Origin: Eremophila alpestris peregrina
Lineage: Eukaryota > Chordata > Aves > Passeriformes > Alaudidae
Direction: 5' to 3'
Length of the DNA stretch: 64,000 nucleotides
Assembly (NCBI GenBank): GCA_009792885.1
Contig: WMCF01000015.1
Coordinates: forward strand, 15,359,183 to 15,423,182
Part shown: positions 23,961-35,689 of the stretch, in pieces
Layout of the letters: every line of letters starts with the position of its first letter
How positions within the stretch are numbered: position 1 is the stretch's first letter
Notes under the pieces: generated by a model
What the model saw: only the letters and a program-made list of their open reading frames with translations
Database searches by the model: none
What the model was told of the DNA's origin: nothing
Translations under genes and position numbers: made by a program

Positions 23961-26900
23961 CCACATGACTCAGAGTTACATGCTAGAGCTGCATTTTAAC
24001 AAAGGATCTAATAATTACTTTGGTAACGATATATGAATGCATTTCAGAAAATCAGCTAAGGGTTCTGAAATTTGGTTTTTTCCCCACCCTCAGCAGCAGG
24101 ATGTACCATCAGTGCATGATGTGGTCATGATTCCTCTTCTCTGGAGCATCGTGTAAGAACAATGATAGAATATCATGCACCACTTACTGTCACACTCATG
24201 CACAGCCCTGCAAGTGACTCTCCTGAGGGACAAAGCAAACTGTTAGAGAGGCAAAGCAGCACAGCACTGGTGTCCATCCCCAACCCTCCTTCTCTCCTCT
24301 GTTGTTCTGTTGTTTATCTGATGCAGCCTCGATGAGAACAGTGACTTTAAGCAGGCAAGTCTGCATTAACTGACACGTTTCCTCTGCTTCCAACACCTGA
24401 GGTTGTTGAGTCACATGAAAGGGTTTCCTGTGGAGCCTCGGCTTACAGCATGGGGAAATACCTCCCTTTATCATACAGGGCACATTTGCTGCATGTCAGG
24501 AGTGATTCAACAGCTCTATATTTTCCCTGTCAAGTGTGGAATTCCCCCAGTATTCTCCCACTCATTGACACTACATTGTTGGAATAAATCCAGTTTCCTG
24601 TGCATTAAAGTTTTCCTAGGTGGTGGGTAGGACTTATTGGTCGGTAAGTTTTCCCACACTTAGTTATTTACATGCCTGCTGCTCATTGCTGTTTTGCTGT
24701 TCAGAGTGGGCAGTCACTCCTCTTGCCATTCTCTGCAGAGCACTGAAGCCAGAAATTCTTCCCTTAGCCCCACACCCATGCTCAGAAATGACTGATATGG
24801 GTTTGGCAGCACAGTTCTCCAACAGGAGCTGGGAGAGCTTCATGTAATAGGAATACAAAATTCATTACTAAGTTATTTCCCAAAAATAATAAACCATTCT
24901 CCTATTGTCTGTGCTTGCTTGCTAAGGGGGGAAAAATGCCCTGAAATCAAATTGCTACTGTTCAATGTTGTACCAAGAAAAATATGCCTCAGCGGGTTGC
25001 CAGGATTTGTTGAAACTAGACATTGTTATAAAAAGCCACATAATTTCTCTTGTTTTGTTTGTTGCACAGAATGCTGATAGTTTAGAGAAGGCAGTAATTT
25101 ATATTTCCTTGTTTCAGCTGACATTTTTTCTCCAGATGAGGTTTTCTCCCAATTTTCTGTAATTCCCTAGTAAAATGTTTATACCTTCCTTATATTTATT
25201 TTCTGTTGAACACTGAATGTTAGATTTGAGATGCTGCACCTGGGAAAATATATAAGTACTCTGATATACAAAGTTCTGTTTAACGTGCAAAATGTGTTTG
25301 ATCCTCTAAAATGAGGTGTTTAGCACAGAATACAGATTTCAGGTGTAGTCTGGCTAAAATAGAAGCCTGGTAGAAACTGAGGACAAAGCTTCCAAGATTA
25401 AAAATTAATCAACTCGTATTTTAAGGCAGTTGAGTTAAACACACAAATGATGTGTTTATGTGGGTTGAGAGATTATAATTGTGGCATCTAACTAGGACAG
25501 TGATGTGGGATGACAACAACAATCAGTGTATGCATGTAGTAAAACTTGTTTCTTCAATATGAATATTTAAATGTACTAAGTTGTGCCTCAAATACTCTGG
25601 TAATACTGGGGATTCCCTGGCAATAGCTGAACTCTGTATCAAGATGATCCTGGGCTATTTGTGATGCCTTCCAGTTCACATCCTGGTTTTACCAAGAAAC
25701 TCATCTGTGCAGGCCAGAAGGAGCTGTTGCATGGTTCAGCTGTGTCCCCATAAAAATGGAGCAAGCTTCGGAACTAAAGCACATTTCAGCTTCTCAGCTT
25801 TATTGCCACAAAATGTAGCGACAGTTCAAGTATGTATACTGAAAAAGCAAGTTTTACACTGAAGAAAAAGGAGAAATGCACATTTGGTAGCTGAGATTCC
25901 ACAAAGGGGTCAAGGGTCCCAGTAGGCAAAAACATGGGCTCTCTTGCAAAGAGCAAGAAAAAGTATAAGACAACTTAGGCTTTGGATGATAGGAAGTGTT
26001 TGTATAGAAGGGAATGTTTCCTCCACATGTAGCACTATACACAGCCCTTGGATGCACCCCTGTTAAATTACATTAAACAATTTCAAAACAGATACAAAGA
26101 ACCATAGAAGCAATTTGAGATACGGGAAATTACTGAGATTTATGAAAAAGAACAGGGAAAATGTAAGTCCAAGGTATTTATTTGAGATGAGTGAGTCATT
26201 CTGTACATGTGTTGATACCCAGAAACCGCCCTAATTCCCAGGGAAGTAATAAAGAACATCTTCATTGGTCAGAAAGAAAAACAAAGGTGTGATATTGTTG
26301 CTACACTAGGAGGTTTGGATTGTTTGGTACAGCTGTTTTCAACTGGTAATAAATACAAGGCTAAACTGTGATATTAGACCATGGTAACAGATGTCAAAGT
26401 GAACTTAGTTGAAGTAAGATACAAAACATATTTTGATGCATTAATTGTTCTGGAGCAGAAATAATGAAAAACTAAAAATAAAAACAAGATAGTATCAGTG
26501 GTAAAAGTAATACTTAAGAGCACATTATCTTAAAACCCTGAAAATGTGGGATGTTGTATCACTTTGTGGGAGATACATTAAGCTAAAGCTGTTGGTTAGA
26601 TCTGACAATCAATAGCTTTAGAAGGCTTGAGCTATTTAACCCATCAAGAAGACAGCACATCAGTATTTTTACTTATATCATTGTCCTTGATATGAAGTAC
26701 ACTCACTTCACTTGATGGATGAATAAACTGAAAATAGGAACCATGCAAAATAAAAGAAGAGCAGTTAATCGCTGAAACTAACAATAACACAGTAAATTCT
26801 CCAACTTTTCAGATCTGGACCCTTTCTAGATGACAGAGGATGCATAAAATGGAAGTTATTTTGCTCTGTATAAGGAAAACAATTGTAAAGTTACAGTTTT

Positions 26901-27491
26901 GCACTACACACTCAATAAGACTCAATATTCAGGACATACATTTACTACAGCATAGGATATTGAGGTTTTTATTTCTACTTTATTGCTTTAATGAAAGCAG
27001 CCTGGTTCATATTATTGCAAAGGAAAAAGACTGAGCAAAAAAGCCTTCAGAGACTAACAATGTTGAGATAGAGCCTTAATGAATCAGGATATCGTTTAAA
27101 ATAACTTTATATTAAGTGAAATAACATATTAGGGAAATGTAAATATACATGAATATATGAAGGTAATAATAGTACTACATTTTAAGCTTTGCTTTCTTAA
27201 GATAACAATATATAAACAGTTTAACATTTTTCACAGTAATGGTCAAGTCTTCATTTTACATTCATGAGTAAAGGTAAATCTAAATTATTCAAGACAACAC
27301 CTTAAATAAAAAGCCACTTTCATAGAACAGATAAATGTTAAAAGTTATGTCCCAGCTGAACTACTGCCTTAAGTAGTAAGAGTACTACTCTTAAGTGTAA
27401 GAGTAGGGAAACTACTGTAAATTCTTCAAATGCCAAGCAATATAAAAATAAAGGAAAATGGCTACTCTTCACTACTATTTTAACAAGAATT

Positions 27492-27497
27492 TTTAAT
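27492..27497 (-). terminator. CCDC122: Candidate CCDC122 poly(A) signal (ATTAAA, minus strand)
   Basis: This is an ATTAAA hexamer on the minus strand about 0.8 kb past the CCDC122 stop. Alternative AATAAA hexamers on the same strand lie further on at 26979-26984 and 26968-26973. I did not find an AATAAA closer to the stop, so the 3' UTR length is uncertain. Confidence 0.25.
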
Positions 27498-28103
27498 ATG
27501 TTGTCATTTATGTTGAGTCATCTTAGATCATGAAGTACTTAGATGTTAGATGGCTGATATTAGTTAAAATTCTCTAGACAATAAATTCCTCTATCATCAA
27601 TCATCTATAATGCATTCCTGTTTCTTGAGGGTGAGTTGTTCCATTTTAAAAGCTGTCCAGATGGTGGTACCTACTCACTCCTCTTTGCTAACATCTATTA
27701 GACCTGTTGAAGTCAGATTATTTGAAGTCCAGTTCTGAGTGTACTTGTTCCAAAGCATTTTATAGCCCCTTTGTCCCCCATGCCAGAACATCCTGGCAGA
27801 CTGTAATATCTTCTGTATGAGTTTCCCACAGAGCAAAATACAGGCCATCAAAGCTTTCAGAATTCCTTAGCAAGTTGCAATAAAAAGGGATGTGGATAAA
27901 AGATAAAAGAACTTTGGTCTCTCAGGAGTGCAAAAATACACCAATATTAATTTCTCTGTAGGAAAAGCAGTGTATATCCCAACCTTCAGAGACCAAATGA
28001 AATATAAAGGAACTGCCCAAATCTTGTTTGATTGACTTACAAATAACATTTTAGATAAAATTGACACATATTTTGAAAACACCTGGAAGTGTCAGTAACG
28101 TTC

Positions 28104-28141
28104 TTCTGAATAGCTAAGTTATTTCTGAACAGCTAACTTAT
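28104..28141. repeat. 19-bp tandem duplication
   Basis: TTCTGAATAGCTAAGTTAT is followed directly by TTCTGAACAGCTAACTTAT, with two mismatches. It lies in the presumed CCDC122 3' UTR. Confidence 0.8.
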
Positions 28142-28309
28142 TATTGTGGGTATTAGTTTAGGCCACAAAATGAAAGAAAGAAAAACTTTAAAAATAAAGA
28201 AATCACTGAAGCCTGACCCAGTTATAAGGCTATTAAGATTTGTAGCATTTCCAGAAAAAAACTCCCCTGCCTGGAAAAGATTAGCCACATTCTAGCTTTG
28301 TTAAGTTTG

Positions 28310-28474
28310 TTACATGACGTTTTGTAACTCTGCTGCTCCAAGACACTTTCTTAGTTCTGCAGCCTTCTTCTCCAGCTGCTGAATGTTCCAGTGCCATTGT
28401 CGTTTATTTGAATGGACTTTGTTCAGTTGGCAATGCAAACGTTTCAAAATAGCATCATATCTCTTATTCTGTAC
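28310..28474 (-). CDS. CCDC122: CCDC122 coding exon 4 (C-terminus and stop)
   Basis: The acceptor is a T-run followed by AG before 28474, and the stop TAA is at 28312-28310. It encodes 54 residues beginning VQNKRYDAILKRLHCQLNK, with the conserved RQWHWNIQQLEK and the ending LGAAELQNVM, which is a little longer than the human tail. Confidence 0.95.
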   Translation of the reverse strand, partial: VQNKRYDAILKRLHCQLNKVHSNKRQWHWNIQQLEKKAAELRKCLGAAELQNVM

Positions 28475-31400
28475 CTAAAAAAAAGAAAAAAAATCACTTC
28501 AAAATTTAATTCAAGCAAAACTATTTACAGAGGTGAGTTCAGCTCACCCAATTCTGTCAAAGTATATATTCTGACATTTGACCAAGTCATTCCACGTTTG
28601 TTTTTTGCTACTAAAGAGACAGAGACATCTAGGAAGGCATTAATCTGCCTTGTTTCAGATGTTTGGTTTAGGAAATGAATAATTTTTCACTTTCCCATTA
28701 AGGAAAGAAAAGCTCTGTCCGACTAAGATCTTAAGTGCAGAGTTTAGTGTGGATATCTGTTCTGTAGGTGCCTAAAATTTAACAAAGTAAATACCACCCA
28801 AAGACTCGGCATGTCACAGCTCTGGCAAGGTTTTGTATGTGGAAGGTTTGAGGCTCCAAAATGAGAAGTGAGAAAGAAGAAATTTTCATTCTTTGACAAG
28901 CGTGTTAGAGTATAAATGGGAATACAAATGAGGTAACCTTTGGCTGTGGTAGCACCTTTGTAGCTGCACTGCATTTAAAATGGCACATTTTTCTTAGACA
29001 GGCGATACTGTGGCAATGCAGACTGTCAGTTCTGCCCTCATTGCTGCCTTGTTGGAGAAGAATAGCTGCTGCAGATAACCCTCTGAAAATCTGCATTCTG
29101 CAGTGTTAAAAGAATGAAACATTCACTACAATAAAAATGGAAATAATGGGCAGTCCCTTAATGAAATTTGGGCTTACTTACTCTAGTTTAAATGGCTTAT
29201 GAGTGGTAATGTATAATTATTCTTGTGTCTGCTTATTGAAGCATTATTACACTGTATTTCACAAGCACATGATGATGTACAGCAGCATCAGAACCACAGC
29301 AATGTCAGTGACTTCCTGCGATTCTCATTGTCTAAATTTCATAAATAACTAGGAAAGTGCCTCAGTGGTGTTCTGTAAATTACTGCCTTCTTTTATTGGC
29401 GATGGCTTGCCATCCTTCATGTTACCTCACTCTCCACTATAATTGTTTACAACTTTTCGAGGGATGCTGTCAGATTCACTCATCTGAATGAGTGCTTGGG
29501 GCATCTGCATCACTAGGACTGCGTTGTATGACACTGAAACATCTATGATCAATATTATCTGCTTTGTTTAGAAATGTGTCTCTAGCATCATCATTGGGAA
29601 CAGTCTGGCACATCTGCTGAGGGAGGGAACACTAATATGCTTACTGGAGACAGTGAAGGGACAACATTGTGCTTTTTATTGGATTTTGTGTACACGAAAG
29701 TGAAATACTAGAAAAAAATTGTCTGGGCACTCAGGGTATCTCCACCACCAGGGTCATTCAAGGACAGGATAGGCAAGCATCTGCCAAGAGTAATACAGTC
29801 ACACACTGACACTGGGGAAAGAGGGCAGCAGGGGAATAGACAGTCTTTTTTTTAAAATTACTTTTACACAAGAACACATTTTTCTAGTATTTGTGGGTAT
29901 CTTGAATTATCCTTATGATAAACCTTGACCCTACACAGCTAACCGCCATGATTTATTGCTGACAACCTTGTCCAAGACTGGGAATGGGATCTGATTTTCA
30001 AGAAATGGGTGTCAGGGCTGATGCTCAGGAAAGAGAAAGAGAAGGTCCACAAGCTGCTTTAAGAGTCACACAATCACAGAATATGCTGAGTTGGAAGGGC
30101 CTCATCAGGACCATGAAGTACAACTCCTGGCCCTGCACAGGACATCCGCAAGCGTCACACCCTGTTAATTAAATTTTGATAACAGAACAGAACATTATTT
30201 TTAGGCTACCTAATTTAACTTTGGGTTCAGAGAATTTTTAAAGGAGGATGTTGCCTTGGTAATAAAATATTTTCTCAAATGCTCACTAGCAGACCTATTC
30301 TAAAGAAGCTGTGTTTTGCTCTTCAGGTAAAAAATTCTCTCTGTTCTCTGTCACATGAGAAAAGTGATTCTTTCTTCCTCCTACATTTTACAATGGGCAA
30401 TAGACCTAACCTTAAATCAGTTAATCTTTATATTTTTAAGCTTTTCTCATTAAATTTTGTGGCATTTATTTGAACTGACAAGATAAATGCCATGAAACTT
30501 CCAAATTTAAATTATCTAATCATACATGGTATTTTAAGAAGAAACAAAATGAAAAATATAGTTCAATTATTTAAAAGAGAAGGTTTTAACTATTGATCAG
30601 AATTTTGTCAGCTAATTAGGAGTTGCTGTGTTAATTTAATGTCAACTCAAATTAGGGAGATTCGTGGGAAGTCCATTTTCCTGGTGCATTTGAGTCTTCC
30701 ATTGGTGAATTATCAAGTCAGCAGTGAAACGTAGAAATTGCTTTACTACCATTCAGTGACCTTGCCTTTTTCCAGGAACCATTCCAAAAATTCACAGATT
30801 AACTCCTTCTCAAAAGACTTTGGAAATAAATGTTCTTCACAATTAAGTTCTGAATTTTAGAAAGACTATGAGTACCCAGAATTTAAGACAGCATCATTAC
30901 TGCATATACTTGAACAATGTATAGCCAGCAATGGCATACAAAGAACTTCAAATTTCATTTGCATTATCTACATTCTATCAGGAGAATTGTGATTGAATTT
31001 TATTCCAATGACTCACCTCAATTTCTTTTCTAAGCTTAGTGTGCTTTTTTTTCTCTTCTTCCAGCAGATCTCTTTTTTCATTGATTAGATCTTTCAATAT
31101 TGTGACTTCACTTTTTAACAGTGTGATTTCTTCCTGCAGATGTAAGTCAAGATACATAAATCCACTCCTTAGAAGGTTGCACAGTTCATCTAACATACTT
31201 ATTAAAATTGTCTCATTTCAACAGTCTCAGTTAATAGAGATGAGATGAAGGTCTATAATAAACAATTTCACAATAAACCTATTAATACTAATTAAAATTA
31301 TAATAATTTGGAATGAGTAATTAAAAACTAACTATTAAATGTTTTTTCACATAGTTTTACACCTGTAAGAATATATTCCCTTGATCTGAAATACAAAACC

Positions 31401-34342
31401 CACAACAATACAGGACTTTGAGATCATTTTGGTGGTCTTTCTTTAAAATGTAATGAACTGCAAAATGCAAGAATATTTAATGTAATATTTGAGATACATT
31501 TTTCTTTCTTGTAGGAAAATACAATGTTAATTAGTCTTTACTAATCAGTATTGAAAGATCTGTTGTACAAACAAATTTTCATCAATTTACATTAATAGAG
31601 TACCATAAAATTTTCAATAATGCAAGTTACATCAAAGATGAAATCTGTGATCCCATTTCAACTTCATACTTGCTTTTGTCCATATATTTTGCAAAATTCT
31701 ATGGCGAAAAATTCCTATGTAGTTGTTATTAACAAAAATTGCAACTGGGTCAAGTAAAACCAACAGTGTTAGAGTAGAATACCAAACATATCTTTCCTCT
31801 CTTATTGCTATCACTATCTCATCAAATCTAGCTCCTGTTGGCAAACACCTCAAATTTATTTTGTTGACAGCAAAGTTTAAAAAACATTGTGTTCTTACCT
31901 GAAAAGTATAACAATACAGCAATCTTCCACAGAATTCTGAAAAGCATCCATGTAGTTTATCCAAAGATAAAGCTTAATTTACAGCTCTGTAATATTTTAA
32001 TATTTCTATTCATTCAATCACACAGTATAAACTTTTTTTAATATTACACAGATAACAATACTGATATTTTTCACTGCATACTGAAGTGAAAATTTCTCCA
32101 ATTAATGCAGCATTATGAATTACCTATATTCCCTTGTAGTCAGTCCCTTATGAACCACAAAGATATTAGACAAAATAATCATATTATATGAACTATGTCA
32201 AAATTATTTCACATAAAAGGAAGCAACCAGAAAGAAAATATAGTACCTGCACTTGTTTTATAACAGATCCTTCTGGATTCTGGAGATCACATAATAACTC
32301 CTCTTTCTTTGCCTTTAATTCTTCCACAACTGCTTTCTTTTTAGCAAGTTCAATCATAACTGGCAATTTACTTTCCATCTCCCAAAACAGATGTTTATGA
32401 GCCTTTATTTTTTCCCGATATTCATTATTTCTTGCAAGTATCAGCTCAAACTCCTCTTGTACTGTTTCTGCATCACACCTCAATTTTAAATTTTCAGAAT
32501 ACAGGGCTCTGACTTGGGCTTCCAGATTTTCACATTGATGTTTTGTCACTTCTATGGCATCATCTTGCAGATGTATTTCTCTTTCTGTTGTCTTTGTTTC
32601 TAACAGAATAGAATTAATTTCTCTTTCTAGTTCCTGACACTTTGCCTGTAAAATATTTCAGTGTTCATTTAAGAATTTTTTTTGAGGAAGATATCAAGTG
32701 TCTAGTTAAAATAATTTATATTTATCCAACAGTCTTTTTCACTTGTCTAATGTGGTTTGAATTGAAGATAATTAGACTTACATTTCTTAATATCATCATC
32801 TTAGAGGCACAATGTAAGAATACCATCTTAGTCTTCTCTTAGACTGAGTCTAAAATATTAAATAAGATACCTTTGAACTCACATTTAAGTTCCTCACAGT
32901 TGCAGGATATATAGGACATGGCAGATCAAACCCACTTCTAATGTTTGCTTAGGTGAAGTCCTAATCAGAATAAAAATAACTAAAGAGGCCAAAAATCCCT
33001 TGCAAACCCACACAAGCACACAGAGGGGTGTGTCAGGTGATGGAGTTAGAGTGTTCAACTGAAGTTTTTAATTCTGACTTCATCGCAGTAGGAGCTGAGA
33101 GTTGAATTAATCACAGCTATTTTCAACCCCATAAGTAGTATGTATCTGGTCCTAAAAATGACTCTATATCATCTCACTGATGAGAAGTGAACAAAACTAG
33201 GAAGAAGTATTCCAAGCCATCATAAGAAAACACAGAATCATCAAGGTTGCAAAGGACCTGTAATTACCTAGGGCTTTAATGTTCTGTGGGGTTTTTTTTA
33301 AACAGATACATGTTTTTTAATTGTATGATCACAAGTTATTGTTGCAGCATCATCAGACTATTCTATGGGATACAAGACAAAGCTTCTTGTAAAGTGTGGC
33401 CAGTCCACTGACATTCCTAAAAATACAAGATTGAACTGCTACTTCAGAAATGTTATCTTTGTGCATAATTTCAAATTTCAATTATTTCAATTGTAGAGCT
33501 ATGCACAGATGTTATAACTGGAACTCTACTATTTCCATTTGCATTGTTCCATACTCAAAATGTTGACTGGAATAATCTTTTCTCAGACTTAAGTTTCCCA
33601 AAAGAAATTTGATCTTGAAGGTTAAACAATAATTGAAAGCTTAATAAAAGACAAAAGAAATTATCACAGAGACTTCACAAAAACTACACATGTCCAGTGT
33701 TCTACAAAATAGTACTGAGTAATACCAGTGTTTAATGACTGTTTAGGATACCAACTTCAAATGTAAGTGAGGGGGGGGAAAGTATTTTGTGTCAAAGAAG
33801 ATGCTAAGAAAAGAAATTATATAGTGTGGTGAAAATCTGAGAAAAAAAAAATCTTTAAAATCCTTTCCCCACAATTTCTTAGGAAATTATGATTTTAAAA
33901 AATCAAAAAAGCTCTACCTTTGCATTTAGTTGTTGTGGATTTACTTTGTGGGTTCAGCTCAGTGTTTTTAGTTTGTTTGGGTTTTTTTTTTTTTCTCAAG
34001 CAACAAACCAACGTTTCACCTGCTGTAATGAAGACTTGGCTGTGCTGCGGCCTTACAAACAATACACACCCACAGTTCTGGCTGAGCCTAAATGCCACAC
34101 ACAGGCACAGAAAAGCTGCTTTACACTTGAATGCACTCGCCCATTCCATCAGCTTTTCTTGTACAAGGAAATACTTCTTCATCTAACGAAAAATAATTGA
34201 TTGAACTACTCTAAGCAAGGTTTATTACCTGCAGTTGGAACAGAACTGTTTTGCTTTTTTCTATGTCTGACACCTGTGACTGCTGCTGCTCTGCAACTCG
34301 TTTTACAACTTCAATTAGTGATGGGGGATTTTGCTCGGCCAT
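28310..34342 (-). CDS. CCDC122: CCDC122, coiled-coil domain-containing protein 122; complete, four coding exons
   Basis: The CDS is complement(join(28310-28474, 31017-31133, 32247-32645, 34229-34342)). All introns are GT-AG and phase 0, and the product is 264 residues (human 273). Recognisable segments in order are VAEQQQSQVSDIEKSKTVLF, KIKAHKHLFWEMESKLPVM, KEELLCDLQNPEGSVIKQVQ, LLEEEKKKHTKLRKEIE and NKRYDAILKRLHCQLNKVHS, ending QQLEKKAAELRKCLGAAELQ. Almost the whole protein is charged and heptad-like, predicting a long parallel coiled coil with no membrane segment or enzymatic domain. Its function is not established. In human it shares a locus with LACC1 that is associated with leprosy and Crohn's disease. 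The start chosen is the first ATG of the exon (G at -3 and +4). The bird N-terminus is about 15 residues shorter than human. The gene is transcribed away from the CpG island it shares with LACC1. Confidence 0.96.
29735..29810 (+). mobile_element. Old CR1-like fragment, plus strand
   Basis: The phrases GGGTATCTCCACCACCAGGG and TTCAAGGACAGGATAGGCAA, then CATCTG, resemble sense-strand CR1 3' sequence in which a short conserved lead is followed by an ACAGGTTAGACAAACACCTG-like motif. Divergence is high, so boundaries are approximate. Confidence 0.45.
30066..30165 (-). mobile_element. CR1 LINE 3' tail, minus strand
   Basis: ACAATCACAGAATATGCTGA, then GTTGGAAGGGCCTCATCAGG and CAACTCCTGGCCCTGCACAG are hallmarks of an antisense CR1 3' end. 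The same CR1 family supplies the tail of the SINE at 15475-15604. The fragment lies in the CCDC122 intron between exons 3 and 4 and on the same strand as the gene. Confidence 0.85.
31017..31133 (-). CDS. CCDC122: CCDC122 coding exon 3 (residues 172-210)
   Basis: The acceptor is CATCTGCAG before 31133 and the donor GAG|GTGAGT after 31017. The exon is 117 nt, 39 codons, from EEITLLKSEVTILKD to KKKHTKLRKEIE. It is strongly charged and heptad-like. Confidence 0.95.
31134..32246 (-). other. CCDC122: CCDC122 intron between coding exons 2 and 3
   Basis: 1,113-bp phase-0 AT-rich intron. A 110-codon open frame here (31632-31964, minus) has no homology I recognise and is not linked by splice sites to the gene. 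Confidence 0.85.
32247..32645 (-). CDS. CCDC122: CCDC122 coding exon 2 (residues 39-171)
   Basis: The acceptor is TTTTACAG before 32645 and the donor CAG|GTACTA after 32247. This 399-nt, 133-codon exon begins AKCQELEREINSILLETK and ends at SVIKQVQ. It is the largest coiled-coil block and covers nearly half the protein. A GTG within the exon could be misread as a start, but upstream sequence stays in frame and aligns with human CCDC122. Confidence 0.95.
32646..34228 (-). other. CCDC122: CCDC122 intron between coding exons 1 and 2
   Basis: 1,583-bp phase-0 intron. It holds a short CR1-like tail at 33228-33275, a G-run near 33772 and T-runs, and is otherwise plain AT-rich sequence. Confidence 0.85.
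33228..33275 (-). mobile_element. Short CR1 3' tail fragment, minus strand
   Basis: CACAGAATCATCAAGGTTGC followed by AAAGGACCTGTAATTACCTA resembles the antisense CR1 terminus. Only about 50 bp is recognisable. Confidence 0.6.
34229..34342 (-). CDS. CCDC122: CCDC122 coding exon 1 (residues 1-38)
   Basis: ATG is at 34342-34340 on the minus strand, with the acceptor CCCTCCAG ending at 34362 (exon from 34361) and the donor CTGCAG|GTAATA at 34229/34228. It encodes MAEQNPPSLIEVVKRVAEQQ and ends with KTVLFQLQ. Length is 114 nt, a multiple of three. Confidence 0.94.
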
Positions 34343-34732
34343 TTCAGGCAGAAGTGAAGAACTGGAGGGATAAAAAAGAGGTGAATTGTTTTATCTTCTT
34401 TCCATTTAGTTCTTGTAGACAAAACAATATTGAGGGCTGTCCCGTGGATCGCATATCAATACATTCTGAGAGGAATGACAGATTTGTCTCTACAAACAAA
34501 AGATGGGTCTCCTAGTAGATAAAACTAGCACTGAGAGATACAAGAAACAATGGGAAAGATTCCACTGATTGATGAATGGAAAAGAAGATACTTGCCTTTA
34601 CAAACAAACTGTAGGTTTGCTGATAAATTATATTAATAAATGAAAGAAACAATGGGGAAAATCCATAAATTCCGTAAGAATTAAAAATTAAAAGAGGGTT
34701 ATACGTTAAAGGGCAATCTTAGGTATTAGGCA

Positions 34733-34741
34733 TTCCGGGAA
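34733..34741. promoter_or_regulatory. STAT-type motif TTCCGGGAA near the CCDC122/LACC1 promoter
   Basis: This is an exact TTCN3GAA palindromic STAT consensus, about 0.4 kb to the CCDC122 side of the CpG island and inside the presumed CCDC122 intron 1. An inducible STAT site would fit LACC1 as a macrophage gene, but a 9-bp match alone is weak evidence. Confidence 0.25.
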
Positions 34742-35129
34742 GTTTGTACCTCTCAAGTACCTCAGCCAATGGGGAAAGAGAGAGGGAAATGCGGCTGGGA
34801 AATTAGGATAAAGAGGAGGCAGCGTCCTCCAAAAATTCGAGAGACCCCAGGGGAAATGCCCCCTGGCCTCTCCCTTTATTCGAATAAAGTAAAATGACTC
34901 CTCTGTCTCCTTTTTGGACATAAACCTCCGGCGTTTGTGGACTAATTTTCTTAACAATTATTTCATTTGGTTCATTTTTAATTAGCAAGAACTCAAACCT
35001 AATCACTGAGAACACTTTCTTGCAGACTCTCGTAAAATAAACCACTGCGATGTTCTTGCGGCTTCTCTGCAGAGCAGATCCTCGGTTTGTGAGCACAGAC
35101 GTAACTTTTTAAAGTACCCTAAGAGCACC

Positions 35130-35500
35130 TTAAATGCCCGAGGCCGTGCTCTCGCGTTCCTCCCGCCTGCCCGCGAAGCTGCGGCCGCCACACGGCACCG
35201 GCAGCGCCCCGCGGGCCGCCCTCAGGCCGCCGGGCCCCGCCACCGCCCCGGCAGCGCCCGCCCTGCGGAACCACAGCGCCACGGCGAGCCGGGAGGGGGC
35301 TGATCCCGCCGGGAGAGGCGCTGATCCCTCCGAGAGACGGGCCGATCCCGCCGGGAGCCGGAGGGAGCACGGCGGGAGGGACTCCCTAGGGAATGTGTGA
35401 CTGTTTCCCCACCCGTGGCGGTGGCGCCGCCGGGCTCGCCCCTGCCTGAGGCCGTGCTGCTCCGCGCCCTTCGCTGCCAAGTTCCCCGAGTTACCGCATT
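35130..35500. promoter_or_regulatory. CpG island, probable bidirectional CCDC122/LACC1 promoter
   Basis: This is a sharply bounded GC- and CpG-rich block in otherwise AT-rich DNA. CCDC122 lies on its left reading away, and LACC1 lies on its right reading away. No TATA box is evident, as expected of a CpG-island promoter. It contains a 21-bp tandem repeat (35300-35362) and NotI-like GCGGCCGC sequence near 35181. An inverted CCAAT box (ATTGG) lies just to the right near 35530. Human CCDC122 and LACC1 are also head-to-head. Both first non-coding exons should start here, but their exact TSS and donors cannot be placed. Confidence 0.8.
35300..35362. repeat. Three-unit 21-bp tandem repeat inside the shared promoter
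   Basis: Three adjacent 21-bp units (35300-35320, 35321-35341, 35342-35362) share the core TGATCCCGCCGGGAG or close variants (CTGATCCCTCCGAGAG, CCGATCCCGCCGGGAG). A weaker related unit precedes them. Because it is a small minisatellite in a promoter core, its copy number could vary between individuals. Confidence 0.75.
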
Positions 35501-35689
35501 CATTGTGTCAGACTGCCCCCGCTGCCATCATTGGTTGTACAGAAGACATCGAGCTTTCCCGAGCACCGCTGGGTTACGAAGATGTGGCCCAGTTTCCTCG
35601 GGCCTATGCTGTGCCCTGCTCTGTAGCCACGGACTTGCCTCTGGCCTGTCTGTACTCCTAGGGAATTCTAAGGAGTTTTAACCCCGAAT

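Larger units (their letters stand above)
23961..28309. other. Intergenic DNA left of CCDC122, includes its probable 3' UTR
   Basis: AT-rich and without recognisable exons apart from the presumed CCDC122 3' UTR at the right end. It has a 19-bp tandem duplication at 28104-28141 and a short inverted repeat around 27376-27395 (TAAGAGTA/TACTCTTA). Confidence 0.5.
28475..31016 (-). other. CCDC122: CCDC122 intron between coding exons 3 and 4
   Basis: 2,542-bp phase-0 intron. It contains two CR1-derived fragments (about 29735-29810 and 30066-30165). Confidence 0.85.

Noticed and set aside
31632..31964. 110-codon ORF in a CCDC122 intron
   Set aside because: Not connected to CCDC122 by splice sites and matches nothing in human CCDC122, which is already fully accounted for.
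35119..35681. Overlapping ORFs in the LACC1/CCDC122 CpG island
   Set aside because: Same stop-poor GC effect; several conflicting frames on both strands and no similarity.
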